A stretch of 60,044 bases of DNA from Pseudomonas avellanae BPIC 631. GTDB taxonomy: Bacteria; Pseudomonadota; Gammaproteobacteria; Pseudomonadales; Pseudomonadaceae. Location of the stretch: contig NZ_ATDK01000257.1 of NCBI RefSeq assembly GCF_000444135.1, positions 1 to 60,044 of the forward strand, read 5' to 3'. How positions within the stretch are numbered: position 1 is the first letter of the stretch; each line of letters starts with the position of its first letter. This document shows positions 16,772-25,870 of the stretch, in pieces. The notes under the pieces are model-generated. The model saw only the letters and a list, made by a program, of their open reading frames with translations. It was not told the origin of the DNA and ran no database searches. A program made the translations under genes and the position numbers.

Positions 16772-18004
16772 TCAGCCTCGATCATGCTTCTCCCCACCGC
16801 CAGTGTGCCGCACTACCAACCCCGCCAGCGCGATCAAAGCCAGCGTGATCACCACTGCGCCATAGACATTGCTGGTCATCACCAGCCCCACCGAATGAGC
16901 AAAGTACCCGGCGATCAGTGCGGGTATGCAGAACGCCAGGTAACTGAGCACCAGAAACGCCGACATCAGCCCTGCCCGCTCATGGGCATGTGCCAGCGGC
17001 ATGAGCATGCGCAATGCACCCAGAAAGCTCGAGCCAAAACCGATGCCCGCCACCACGGCACCGACGAAAAACAGCCACAGCGCCCCCAGATTGACCGCCA
17101 GCAGAATCACCGCCACGCCGAGCGGCAGAAAGCTTGCGCCTACCCACAGCCCCAGCACCGGGTCGCGCTGGCGCAGGGTCACAATCGCCAGCGCGCCGCT
17201 AAGCGTCAGCGCTGCAACGGCCAGCCCGCCATTGAGCGGCGAGGTTGAGCCGGTTGCCGCCGCCAGCAGGGATGGGCTCAAGGACAGAAAGAAACCGCCG
17301 AGCGCCCATGCGGCAATGTCCACCGGCAGCACCAGCCACAACATGCGCCGCGCCTGTTGCGGTACATGCAGCGACGGCTTGAGAGATTGCCAGACGCCCG
17401 GCTGGCGGCTGACGGTTTCTGCGACCCGCCCGAGATAAATCGCCTGAATCACGAAAGCTGCCAGCAGAAAACAGTAAGCGAGCATCAAAGGCAGCGGCGC
17501 CCATTGCACCAGCAAGGCAGTGCCCAGCGCACCCACTGCCATGCCGAGCATGGGCGAAATACTGTTGATCAATGGGCCTTTGGATTGATCGCTGTCCAGC
17601 AACGCAGCCCCCAGGGCACTGGCCGCAAGGCCTGTCGCAAAGCCTTGTAACAGACGCGCCGCGACCAGCCAGGTTACGTCGCGGGCAAAGATGAACAGCA
17701 GCATCGAGACAATTTGCAGCAGCAGCGCGCCGAAAATCACCGGACGTCGCCCCAGGTAATCAGACAGCGAGCCGCCCATCAGCAAGGCCGCCAGCAGGCT
17801 GAACGCATACACTGCAAAAATCAGGGTGAGCACGCCGGAAGAAAACCCCCACGCCTCCTGATACAGATGATAAAGCGGTGTGGGCGTACCGGACGCCGCA
17901 AAAAAGCACAGTGTGGTGAAAGCCAGAAACCCGAGGTGGCTTCGGGCAGTGAATTTTTCAGGTTCCGGATTGCGTGAAACCGGATGGGATAACGAACGGG
18001 ACAT
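16772..18004 (-). CDS. MFS transporter, drug-efflux type
   Basis: This 410-residue protein has about 12 hydrophobic segments. The MFS motif A-like GGSLSDYLGRRPVIF lies between helices 2 and 3, with the RLLQGFATG motif in helix 4. The range of substrates cannot be told from sequence. It is transcribed away from the TetR-type gene at 18111, which is likely its repressor. Confidence 0.88.
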   Translation of the reverse strand: MSRSLSHPVSRNPEPEKFTARSHLGFLAFTTLCFFAASGTPTPLYHLYQEAWGFSSGVLTLIFAVYAFSLLAALLMGGSLSDYLGRRPVIFGALLLQIVSMLLFIFARDVTWLVAARLLQGFATGLAASALGAALLDSDQSKGPLINSISPMLGMAVGALGTALLVQWAPLPLMLAYCFLLAAFVIQAIYLGRVAETVSRQPGVWQSLKPSLHVPQQARRMLWLVLPVDIAAWALGGFFLSLSPSLLAAATGSTSPLNGGLAVAALTLSGALAIVTLRQRDPVLGLWVGASFLPLGVAVILLAVNLGALWLFFVGAVVAGIGFGSSFLGALRMLMPLAHAHERAGLMSAFLVLSYLAFCIPALIAGYFAHSVGLVMTSNVYGAVVITLALIALAGLVVRHTGGGEKHDRG

Positions 18005-18110
18005 GACGGCACTCTCCGTTGATGCAACCTGTTAAAGCCATAAATTAGCTTTTGCGGAGTGTGCGACTGCATAGCGCTTAAAGCAAATACTTTGTGTTAA
18101 GGTCCGCCAC
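18005..18110. promoter_or_regulatory. Divergent promoter region of MFS and TetR genes
   Basis: The 106-base gap holds two inverted-repeat-like elements suited to a TetR dimer: AAAGCcataaattaGCTTT (18034-18052) and CTTAaagcaaatactttgtgTTAAG (near 18078-18102). Either could be the operator; neither is proven. Confidence 0.4.
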
Positions 18111-18656
18111 ATGGCTATCAAAGAAGCAGTACGCACCGGAGGTCGCAGCGCCCGGGTGCAGGAATCCATTCACCGTGCCGTTCGGGACTTGCTCGAAGCG
18201 CATGATCGCGCGGCGCTCAGCGTGCCCATGATTGCGGCTCAGGCCGGCGTTACGCCGTCAACCATCTACCGCCGCTGGGGCGATCTGACCACGCTGCTGG
18301 CCGACGCGGCCATCGAGCGACTGCGCCCCGATACGCCGATAGATCAAGGCAGTCTGCGTCAGGACCTGTTGAGCTGGAGCGAGATGTATCTGGACGAAAT
18401 GTCCTCGGCACCGGGTCGGGCGCTGATGCGCGATGTGGCCGCCAGCACCTCGGGCTGTGTTGGCAAGTGCGCGGCAATGGTCCGCAAGCAATTGCAGATC
18501 ATGATCGACCGCGCCACCGAGCGTGGCGAAATATCGCCGACTGCGGACGATCTGATCGACGCCATCGTTGCGCCGATGATCTACCGGATTCTGTATTCCG
18601 AAGCCGCGCCGACACTGGAACGTGTACACCAGTGGGTAAACCGCTGCCTGGGCTGA
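18111..18656 (+). CDS. TetR/AcrR family regulator
   Basis: A 181-residue protein with an N-terminal HTH around residues 18-63 (VPMIAAQAGVTPSTIYRRWG) and a C-terminal ligand domain of the TetR_C type. It is placed head to head with the MFS exporter gene, so it probably represses that gene and itself until the transported compound binds. Confidence 0.9.
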   Translation: MAIKEAVRTGGRSARVQESIHRAVRDLLEAHDRAALSVPMIAAQAGVTPSTIYRRWGDLTTLLADAAIERLRPDTPIDQGSLRQDLLSWSEMYLDEMSSAPGRALMRDVAASTSGCVGKCAAMVRKQLQIMIDRATERGEISPTADDLIDAIVAPMIYRILYSEAAPTLERVHQWVNRCLG

Positions 18657-18675
18657 CGCCATATGGCAGCAGCCA

Positions 18676-20037
18676 ATGCCTGAAACTCCCGTTATGATGC
18701 GCGCCTTGTCCGATCAACGACCGAATACATTCATGCATACCCTCGCAGACCTACGCGCCGGCAAGCTGGCAGGCATCAAACGGCTCGACCTCTCGTGTGG
18801 TCTGAGCGAATTCCCGGCCGAGATATTCGAGCTGGCGGACACCCTGGAAGTGCTGAACCTCAGCGGCAACTCACTGACGTCCCTGCCGGACGACTTGTGT
18901 CGCCTCACGCATCTGCGCGTGCTGTTTGCGTCGGACAACCCGTTCACCCATTTGCCCGAAAGCATCGGCCAGTGCCAGCAGTTGCACATTGTCGGCTTCA
19001 AGGCCAATCGCATCGAACAGGTTAGCGCCGCAGCACTGCCGCCGCGCCTGCGCTGGCTGATCCTCACCGACAATCGAATCGAGTCCCTGCCTGATGAGCT
19101 GGGCCGCCGTCCCGACCTGCAAAAGCTAATGCTGGCCGGCAACCGGTTGCGTAGCCTGCCCGCAACCCTCGCTGACTGCCACAGGCTGGAACTGCTGCGC
19201 ATCGCTGCCAACCGCCTGACCGAACTGCCAGCGTGGCTGCTGAGCCTGCCCGCCCTGGCCTGGCTCGCCTATGCCGATAACCCGCTGTGCGTCGAGCACC
19301 TGGCCGAGCCGATCCGCCCGATTGCGTGGCAACAATTGAGCATCGGGCAGCGCCTGGGCGAAGGCGCGTCCGGGATTATTCAACAGGCGGTCTGGCGCAA
19401 CGAAGACGACGAACGAACGGTAGCGGTCAAGCTGTACAAGGGCAGTATCACCAGCGATGGCTCGCCGCTCAATGAAATGGCCGCTTGCATCGCGGCAGGG
19501 CATCACCAGCACCTGATCGAGGTGCTCGGGCAGATCAGCGGGCATCCCGCTCAGCAAAACGGTCTGGTCATGGAGCTGATCGCACCTGACTTCACCAACC
19601 TTGCCGGCGCGCCCAGCCTGGAATCCTGTAGCCGTGACGTCTATGCCAGCGAAGCGCGCTTTTCGCTGCCGGTTTTATTGCGTCTGGCCACCGGCATTGC
19701 CTCGGTCACCGCGCACCTGCACGCCAACGGCATCACCCACGGCGATCTATACGGCCACAACATTCTCTGGCAAGCCGATGGTAACTGCCTGCTCGGTGAC
19801 TTCGGTGCGGCGTCATTTCATCCTTCGGCAGGCGCAGGCCAAGCACTGGAGCGCATCGAAGCGCGGGCTTTCGGTATTTTGCTCGGAGAACTGCTGGAAC
19901 GCTGTGATGCAGAGCCGCAAGATCAGAACGTCATTGGCGGCCTGCAAGCGCTGCAGACACTTTGCGTACAGCCGGACAGCCAGCAACGGCCGTCACTGGC
20001 AGAGGTGCATCTGCAACTGAAGGCATGGAGCGCATGA
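18676..20037 (+). CDS. Leucine-rich-repeat protein kinase
   Basis: A 453-residue protein of two parts. Residues about 35-205 hold seven LRR units of about 23 residues with the LxxLxLxxNxLxxLP pattern. Residues 221-453 form a protein kinase-like domain: glycine loop GEGASG (229-233), VAVK lysine K252, catalytic HGDLYGHN (H355, D357, N362) and DFG 375-377. All key catalytic residues are present, so it should be active. No signal peptide or membrane helix is seen. The start is unsure; ATG 18733 (MHTLADL) is an alternative. A palindrome GGAGCGCAT/ATGCGCTCC at 20027-20045 spans the stop codon. Confidence 0.87.
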   Translation: MPETPVMMRALSDQRPNTFMHTLADLRAGKLAGIKRLDLSCGLSEFPAEIFELADTLEVLNLSGNSLTSLPDDLCRLTHLRVLFASDNPFTHLPESIGQCQQLHIVGFKANRIEQVSAAALPPRLRWLILTDNRIESLPDELGRRPDLQKLMLAGNRLRSLPATLADCHRLELLRIAANRLTELPAWLLSLPALAWLAYADNPLCVEHLAEPIRPIAWQQLSIGQRLGEGASGIIQQAVWRNEDDERTVAVKLYKGSITSDGSPLNEMAACIAAGHHQHLIEVLGQISGHPAQQNGLVMELIAPDFTNLAGAPSLESCSRDVYASEARFSLPVLLRLATGIASVTAHLHANGITHGDLYGHNILWQADGNCLLGDFGAASFHPSAGAGQALERIEARAFGILLGELLERCDAEPQDQNVIGGLQALQTLCVQPDSQQRPSLAEVHLQLKAWSA

Positions 20038-20055
20038 TGCGCTCCACAGCGTGAG

Positions 20056-20760
20056 TCAGCCCGCCAGACCGACGTACACGTTCTGTACGTCGTCATGGTT
20101 GTCGATGGCTTCAAGAAACGCTTCGACTTCGGCCATTTGCTCGTCGGTCAAGCCATCCACGGTGCTCTTCGGGCGATAGCCCAATTGCGCAGACTGGACG
20201 GTGAAGCCGAATTCCGGGAGCGCCTTGCAAACGGCGTCCATGTCGGTAGGCTCGGTCAGGAACAGCGTCGCGCCCTCTTCACCTGGCTCGCAGTCCTGCG
20301 CACCGGCCTCGATGGCTGCTTCATCGGCATCAGCGTCTGCTGCCGTTGGCACCGCCTCGATCATGCCCTGATACAGAAAATCCCAGGAAACCGAACCCGC
20401 AGCGCCCAACTGGCCTTTGCGGAACAGCACGCGAATCTCCGAGACCGTGCGGTTGATGTTGTCGGTCAGGCACTCGACGATCACCGGCACGCGGTGCGGC
20501 GCAAAACCTTCGTAGGTCAGGCGCTCGAAGTTGACGCTCTCGCCCAGCAAACCCGCGCCTTTCTTGATGGCACGTTCCAGGGTTTCGCGTGGCATCGAAG
20601 CCTTTTTGGCCTGCTCCACCACCAGGCGCAGACGCGAGTTCATGTCCGGGTCTGCACCTGCGCGGGCCGCGATCATGATCTCCTTGGACAGCTTGCCAAA
20701 CGTACGTCCCTTGGCATTGGCTGCCGCTTCTTTATGCTTGACCTTCCACTGTGCGCCCAT
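20056..20760 (-). CDS. YebC/PmpR family protein
   Basis: A 234-residue protein starting [18 protein letters not shown]. The conserved [22 protein letters not shown] segment (broken here for length), [16 protein letters not shown] [16 protein letters not shown] and [19 protein letters not shown] are YebC/TACO1 signatures. Family members have been described as transcription regulators and, more recently, as translation factors that ease ribosome stalling. The start is ATG 20760 at the family N-terminus; the open frame to 20856 has no support. It is convergent with the LRR kinase, 18 bases away. Confidence 0.9.
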   Translation of the reverse strand: MGAQWKVKHKEAAANAKGRTFGKLSKEIMIAARAGADPDMNSRLRLVVEQAKKASMPRETLERAIKKGAGLLGESVNFERLTYEGFAPHRVPVIVECLTDNINRTVSEIRVLFRKGQLGAAGSVSWDFLYQGMIEAVPTAADADADEAAIEAGAQDCEPGEEGATLFLTEPTDMDAVCKALPEFGFTVQSAQLGYRPKSTVDGLTDEQMAEVEAFLEAIDNHDDVQNVYVGLAG

Positions 20761-20961
20761 GTCTGCTCTCTTGATTCGATAGGCACCTCGCCACCTGCGC
20801 CTGCAAGACTGGCAGAGCGCGGCGCTGGCAAGGCGCTGAAAAAGGGTTGCCGGCAAATACCCTGTCCGGCGCGGCGCATTTTATACGCGATCACGGCAGA
20901 TGAAACCCCCGACGGGCACATTGCGCAAACCAACCCGTCAGGATGACCTTGTCGCGCTGAC

Positions 20962-21735
20962 CTAACAGTCCTTGAAATCCGGCTGGCGCTTGTCGATAAA
21001 CGCTTGCATGCCTTCTTTCTGGTCGTGACTGGCGAAGGCCGCATGGAACACCCGGCGCTCGAAGCGGATACCTTCTGCCAGGCTCACCTCAAAGGCGCGG
21101 TTGACGCTCTCCTTGACCATCATCGCCACCGGCAGCGATTTCGCGGCGATGGTGACGGCCACTGCCAGTGCTTCGGGCAGTAGCTGGTCAAGCGGCAAGA
21201 CACGGGACACCAGACCCGCGCGCTCGGCTTCATGGGCGTCGATCAGGCGACCGGTCAGGCACATTTCCATTGCCTTGGCCTTGCCAACCGCACGGGTCAG
21301 ACGTTGCGTCCCGCCCATGCCCGGCAACACACCGAGGTTGATCTCCGGTTGACCAAACCTGGCGTTTTCGGCAGCCAGAATGAAGTCGCACATCAATGCC
21401 AGTTCACAGCCACCGCCCAGCGCGAAACCGGCCACGGCCGCGACCATCGGTTTACGCCGCGCGGCCACTCGGTCACTTTCACGAAACAGGTCATCGAGGT
21501 AGATCTGCGGGTAAGAGAGCTCTACCATTTCCTTGATGTCAGCCCCCGCAGCGAAGGCTTTTTCCGAGCCGGTCAGCACGATACAGCCAATGGCGCTGTC
21601 CGCCTCGAACTGGTCAAGCGCGTGGTTCAACTCGTCGATCAGACGGGCATTCAGTGCGTTCAGGGCCTTGGGACGGTTCAACGTGACCAGCCCGACGCCA
21701 CCTATAACCTCACTGAGGATTGTCTCGTAATCCAT
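20962..21735 (-). CDS. Enoyl-CoA hydratase
   Basis: A 257-residue crotonase-family enzyme. It shows the oxyanion-hole [11 protein letters not shown] and the glycine-rich [13 protein letters not shown], with both catalytic-type Glu positions present ([11 protein letters not shown] and AGLVSRVLP regions). It hydrates 2-enoyl-CoA to 3-hydroxyacyl-CoA. It follows the thiolase gene on the same strand with an 82-base gap, so the pair may serve beta-oxidation or aromatic/branched acid breakdown; no dehydrogenase is adjacent. Confidence 0.92.
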   Translation of the reverse strand: MDYETILSEVIGGVGLVTLNRPKALNALNARLIDELNHALDQFEADSAIGCIVLTGSEKAFAAGADIKEMVELSYPQIYLDDLFRESDRVAARRKPMVAAVAGFALGGGCELALMCDFILAAENARFGQPEINLGVLPGMGGTQRLTRAVGKAKAMEMCLTGRLIDAHEAERAGLVSRVLPLDQLLPEALAVAVTIAAKSLPVAMMVKESVNRAFEVSLAEGIRFERRVFHAAFASHDQKEGMQAFIDKRQPDFKDC

Positions 21736-21817
21736 TGATAAATATCCATTTAATGAAAATGTTCGATAAAAGCAGACAACCCATAATCTGCTTTAATCTT
21801 TATCGTTAACCTGTTGA

Positions 21818-23026
21818 TTAATAAATCAATTCAACGGCAACAGAAGTCGCTTCACCACCACCAATGCAGATCGCTGCCACCCCGCGCTTGAGCTGCCTGC
21901 GCCGCAAGGCCGCCAGCAACGTGACAATGATCCGCGCGCCCGAAGCGCCTATCGGGTGACCGAGTGCACAGGCGCCGCCATTGACGTTGACCTTCTCGTG
22001 CGGGATGCCCAGCTCGCTCATTGCCACCATCGGCACGACTGCGAATGCCTCGTTGATCTCGAACAGATCGACGTCATCCAGTGCCCAGCCTGTCTTGCCC
22101 AGCAGGCGCTGAATGGCCCCGATGGGCGCTGTCGGAAACAGCCCCGGTTCGTCGGCGAAGCCTGCATGCGCGTGGAATATGGCCAGCGGATGCAAGCCTC
22201 GGCGCTGCGCTTGTGACTGACGCATCAGCAACAGCGCCGCTGCGCCATCGGAGATGGAACTGGAGTTGGCTGCCGTGACCGTACCGCCCTCGCGAAACGC
22301 CGGTTTGAGCGTCGGGATCTTGTCTGGACGCGCCTTGGGCGGCTGCTCGTCATGGGTGATATGCCTGGACTCCTTGCCCACCGTAACCTGCACCGGAACA
22401 ATCTCGGCATCGAAGTGCCCGTCGGTGATGGCTTGTTGCGCGCGAGCCAATGATGCCAGGGCGAACGCGTCCTGCGCTTCGCGGCTGAAGGCGTGGCGCT
22501 GAGCGCAGTCTTCGGCGAAGGTGCCCATCAGCCGGCCTGGCTCATAAGCATCTTCGAGGCCGTCGAGAAACATGTGGTCCAGCACCTTGCCATGCCCCAT
22601 GCGATAGCCGCTGCGCGCGCGGTCGAGCAGATAAGGCGCGTTGGACATGCTCTCCATGCCCCCGGCCACCACCACGGCTGCAGCGTCGGCCATCAGCAGA
22701 TCATGGGCCATGATGGCGGTCTGCATCCCCGAGCCGCACATTTTGTTGACCGTGCTGCACAACGTGCCGGTGCTCAACCCTGCACCCAATGCCGCTTGCC
22801 GAGCCGGCGCCTGGCCGAGGCCTGCCGGCAGCACGCAGCCGAACAGCACGTGCTCAACGTCACCGGGGGCAATGGCGGCACGTTCGACGGCGGCACTGAT
22901 GGCAATCGACCCCAGCCGGGTAGCGCCAAGGCTTTGCAGGTCGCCCTGAAAACCACCCATGGGCGTGCGTACCGCGCTGACAATGACCACAGGGTCGTGA
23001 TGAGGGGTCGTCCTTTCGATGGACAT
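21818..23026 (-). CDS. Acetyl-CoA acetyltransferase (thiolase)
   Basis: A 402-residue thiolase with the active-site cysteine in NKMCGSGMQT, the NGGACALGHPIGASGARI motif and the C-terminal CIGGGEATSVAVEL (second catalytic Cys). It condenses or splits acetoacetyl-CoA or longer 3-ketoacyl-CoA. ATG 23026 is used because GGAGATAGCC lies just upstream; the open frame to 23125 has no ribosome site. Confidence 0.92.
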   Translation of the reverse strand: MSIERTTPHHDPVVIVSAVRTPMGGFQGDLQSLGATRLGSIAISAAVERAAIAPGDVEHVLFGCVLPAGLGQAPARQAALGAGLSTGTLCSTVNKMCGSGMQTAIMAHDLLMADAAAVVVAGGMESMSNAPYLLDRARSGYRMGHGKVLDHMFLDGLEDAYEPGRLMGTFAEDCAQRHAFSREAQDAFALASLARAQQAITDGHFDAEIVPVQVTVGKESRHITHDEQPPKARPDKIPTLKPAFREGGTVTAANSSSISDGAAALLLMRQSQAQRRGLHPLAIFHAHAGFADEPGLFPTAPIGAIQRLLGKTGWALDDVDLFEINEAFAVVPMVAMSELGIPHEKVNVNGGACALGHPIGASGARIIVTLLAALRRRQLKRGVAAICIGGGEATSVAVELIY

Positions 23027-23201
23027 GGCTATCTCCAGTCTTGTTTTTATTGGATCGGTCAAATCATCAACCTGCGGCGCGAGGGACGCAATGGTTGCAG
23101 CAGGCAGATTAGCGTGTATCTGCACATCGCGCGCTACGTTACGAATCTCTCACCGGCGGCGAGGTCTGACTGTTATTGCACCTTGACGCTGGAGCCCACG
23201 A

Positions 23202-23681
23202 ATGTCGCTACGCCCTCTTCGCGCCTTGCTCGCGGGCCTTCTTGTTCTGAGCCTGAGCGCGTGTGCGCTGATCCCTCATCGAGATCCGCTGACCATCAAT
23301 GTCGTCGGTATCGAACCTATTCCCGGACAAGGGCTGGAACTGCGTATGGCGGTCACGCTGCGGGTGCAGAACCCGAACGAAACCGAGATCGACTACAGCG
23401 GCGTAGCGCTGGACCTGGACGTCAATGGCAAATTGCTTGCCTCGGGTGTGAGTAATCAGAAAGGCACCGTAGGACGCTTCTCCGAGGCGGTGCTGGTAGT
23501 GCCGGTCAGCGTGTCGGCATTTGCGGCCCTGCGTCAGGCACTGGGGCTGACGCAAAGCCAGCGCCTCGACAACCTGCCCTACAGGCTGCGCGGCAAGCTG
23601 GCCGGAGGCCTGTTCGGTACGATGCGCTTCAGCGACAGCGGCACACTGGACCTGCGTCAGGCAGAGGGTGACCCTTTCTGA
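23202..23681 (+). CDS. LEA14-like (WHy domain) lipoprotein
   Basis: This 159-residue protein has a lipobox LSLSAC at residues 16-21, so it is probably an outer-membrane or periplasm-facing lipoprotein. The rest is one WHy/LEA type 2 domain (LRVQNPNETEIDYSGVALDLDVNG, cut here for clarity into LRVQNPNE and DYSGVALDLDVNG). Related proteins are linked to desiccation or stress, but its role here is not known. Confidence 0.85.
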   Translation: MSLRPLRALLAGLLVLSLSACALIPHRDPLTINVVGIEPIPGQGLELRMAVTLRVQNPNETEIDYSGVALDLDVNGKLLASGVSNQKGTVGRFSEAVLVVPVSVSAFAALRQALGLTQSQRLDNLPYRLRGKLAGGLFGTMRFSDSGTLDLRQAEGDPF

Positions 23682-23833
23682 CTGCCAGCAAGCAAGCAGT
23701 GAATGGCAGAACCGCAGGGCGAGCACGGCCATAAACAAGCACCGTCATAAATAGGTCCGAGAACGCTGGCATGCTTGCCGCTTGATTCCGGGAACCTGTG
23801 TTTTCGCCCCTCATGCTCAAGGAAGACCTGCCA

Positions 23834-24733
23834 ATGATGCTGCGCAAGCTGTCAGCAAATCGCCGCGCCTTGTCTCTTTCCCCTCTCCTGTCTCTCATAA
23901 CGCTGCTCGCGCTGCTGTTTAGCGTGGCGATTGCACCCGCATGGGCCGCCGACAAAAGCGCCAAGCGTGGCATCGCCTACGACATCGCCCAGCCTGCCGA
24001 CCTGAGTGCGTTATCGGCAGGTGTGAGCTGGTGGTACAACTGGAGCCCGAAACCGCATGACCGCCTGGCGTCCTACGATTACGCCTCGATGTACGGCGTG
24101 GACTTCATTCCGATGGTCTGGAACGACAACATCGATGACGGTCAGTTGAAACTCTATCTTCAGGCCCACCCGGCCATTCGCTACCTGCTGGTGATCAACG
24201 AACCCAATCTGCAGGACCAGGCCAACATGACGCCCGAGGCCGCCGCGCGCTTCTGGCCAAGGCTGGAGCAGATCGCGGCGCAGACCGGTGTCAAGCTGGT
24301 GGGCCCGGCCATGAACTGGGGAACCCTGTCGGGTTACGGCGACCCGGTGGTGTGGCTTGACGCCTTTTATGCCGCGTATCGATCGATGAATCAGAATCGC
24401 GACCCGCGCATCGACTACCTGGCTTTTCATTGGTACGACTACGGCTTGTCGGGGATGCTCGACAGGCTGTCACGCTACGGAAAACCCGTATGGGTCACGG
24501 AATTCGCCAATTGGCATGGCCTGGATGACGGCATGCAGATTGATTCGGTGGAGAAGCAAAAGCAGCAAATGGCCAATATGGTTGCCACACTCGAAGGGCG
24601 CGCAGACGTGTTCAGGTATGCCTGGTTTACCGGGCGCATGACTCAGGACCCGCATTTCTCCAGCCTGTTGAGCAACGAGGGCACACTCACCGAACTGGGT
24701 CACTACTACCTCTCGTTGCCGTACAGCCAGTGA
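23834..24733 (+). CDS. Secreted GH128-like glycoside hydrolase
   Basis: A 299-residue protein with a signal peptide ending APAWA and then a TIM-barrel glycosyl hydrolase catalytic core. Candidate acid/base and nucleophile are the glutamates in VINEPN and WVTEFAN, with WWYNWSP and HWYDYG as further family marks. Related enzymes cut beta-1,3-glucan. ATG 23834 has an ideal AAGGAAG site 8 bases upstream, so I reject the longer start at 23798. It lies near a GH3 beta-glucosidase, and the two could jointly process a glucan. Confidence 0.85.
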   Translation: MMLRKLSANRRALSLSPLLSLITLLALLFSVAIAPAWAADKSAKRGIAYDIAQPADLSALSAGVSWWYNWSPKPHDRLASYDYASMYGVDFIPMVWNDNIDDGQLKLYLQAHPAIRYLLVINEPNLQDQANMTPEAAARFWPRLEQIAAQTGVKLVGPAMNWGTLSGYGDPVVWLDAFYAAYRSMNQNRDPRIDYLAFHWYDYGLSGMLDRLSRYGKPVWVTEFANWHGLDDGMQIDSVEKQKQQMANMVATLEGRADVFRYAWFTGRMTQDPHFSSLLSNEGTLTELGHYYLSLPYSQ

Positions 24734-24763
24734 AGCTCGCGCCGGAAGACGGCGCAGGCAGGA

Positions 24764-25069
24764 TCAACGCGTGACGCCAGCGCCCGTGTCCATCAAGGAC
24801 GCTGCGCCGATCTCGGTCAGGCCGCTGATCAGATGCTGGGTGTAGGGGAATGATCGATCGGGTTCGAGGGTTTTGACAGAGGTCAGCAACCCCTCCCTGA
24901 CCAGCGTGTCGACCGTTGTCACGCAAACACCGATGGCAGGGACGCTGGATTGCGATCGCACCAGCTCCCTGTAGATCTGACCGAACGTCAGCTTTCGACG
25001 CTGACCACCGCACAGTCGCTTGACGGCACTCAGGACCACACGCTCGATCCGGTTATATTCGTTGCTCAC
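24764..25069 (-). CDS. Hypothetical protein, possible small DNA-binding regulator
   Basis: About 101 residues from GTG 25069, which has AAGG upstream; an alternative start is GTG 25120. I do not recognise the family. The middle (KLTFGQIYRELVRSQ, then VTTVDTLVREGLLTSVKT) looks like a winged-helix fold with a loop between two helices, but this is only an impression. It sits convergent with the GH128 gene and reads away from the AT-rich gap before the GH3 operon. Confidence 0.55.
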   Translation of the reverse strand: MSNEYNRIERVVLSAVKRLCGGQRRKLTFGQIYRELVRSQSSVPAIGVCVTTVDTLVREGLLTSVKTLEPDRSFPYTQHLISGLTEIGAASLMDTGAGVTR

Positions 25070-25621
25070 CACACCCGCCTTGAAATAGCGTAACTGACAG
25101 TCAATAAAACTGACACTCACTATAAAACAGCCACCCGCCTCTCTTTGAAAATCACTTATAAAACCGTTGGATTTTCATAATGAACTTTATATATAAAAAC
25201 TCACACAGCCTCTATCCACGCCTCAATAATCGAGAGTTTCTGATTATTAAAAGACAAACAAAACTTGCTATTTCAGTCAGGATGCAAAGCTTACCAGATC
25301 ACTAAACCTAACTGTAGTTAGGTTTATAAAAAGCAAGAAAACCCAATAAATAAGCCAAAAACACGCTATAAAAATCCAATAATTAGATTTTTACTGGTAA
25401 AAAACACCAATAAATGATAAAAACCACAAAAATCTTCCGGCTAAAATCATCAAAAAACAGCAGCATGGCAAACCGATATCATTTATTAAACCGAGCGATG
25501 CGAATACTTTATCGCTCAGTGAACTTTTTAGTGTTGCGCTGGACTTAACACTCGGCCACGCCGATGTGCCATTGCAACAACCCTCAGTTTTATCCTGTCA
25601 CCCTCAATCGAGATGCAATCG
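25070..25621. other. AT-rich intergenic region with inverted repeats
   Basis: This is about 550 bases with no supported gene. It is much richer in A and T than the rest of the window. It holds a perfect 10-bp inverted repeat, TAAACCTAAC-tgta-GTTAGGTTTA (25303-25326), and two weaker ones, GAGCGA/TCGCTC (25493-25517) and AGTGTT/AACACT (near 25531-25553). The region must carry the promoter of the small exported protein/GH3 operon. It is the kind of sequence bound by MvaT-type silencers. Confidence 0.6.
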
Positions 25622-25870
25622 ATGAATAGATCCATGCTGTCTGTTTTCAGCGCAGTACTTCTGTGCGCGCAAAGTGTCGCCGCGCTGGCAGCGGACTCGA
25701 CTTCCAATACCACTGCCGCCAATCAACAGATCCGGGTGCAGGTGGAAGCGAAACGCGACCAGTTGTCCGGCGCCGACAAGATCAGCCCGACGACGCAGAA
25801 GAGTTCCTCCACCCTGCTCGATACGCCGGTGGACACCGACGATGCACCTGCGCAGGCACAACGCCCATGA
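25622..25870 (+). CDS. Small exported protein of unknown function
   Basis: An 82-residue protein with a signal peptide (MNRSMLSVFSAVLLCAQSV, cleavage probably after ALAA) and a mature part of about 55 polar residues rich in Ser/Thr/Asp/Gln. I see no recognised domain. Its TGA overlaps the GH3 ATG (ATGA at 25867-25870), so it is translationally coupled to the beta-glucosidase. The ATG at 25613 is an alternative start. Confidence 0.65.
   Translation: MNRSMLSVFSAVLLCAQSVAALAADSTSNTTAANQQIRVQVEAKRDQLSGADKISPTTQKSSSTLLDTPVDTDDAPAQAQRP

Noticed and set aside
25663..25866. Longer N-terminus for the GH3 enzyme
   Set aside because: It overlaps the small exported protein in another frame; a clear export signal follows ATG 25867.
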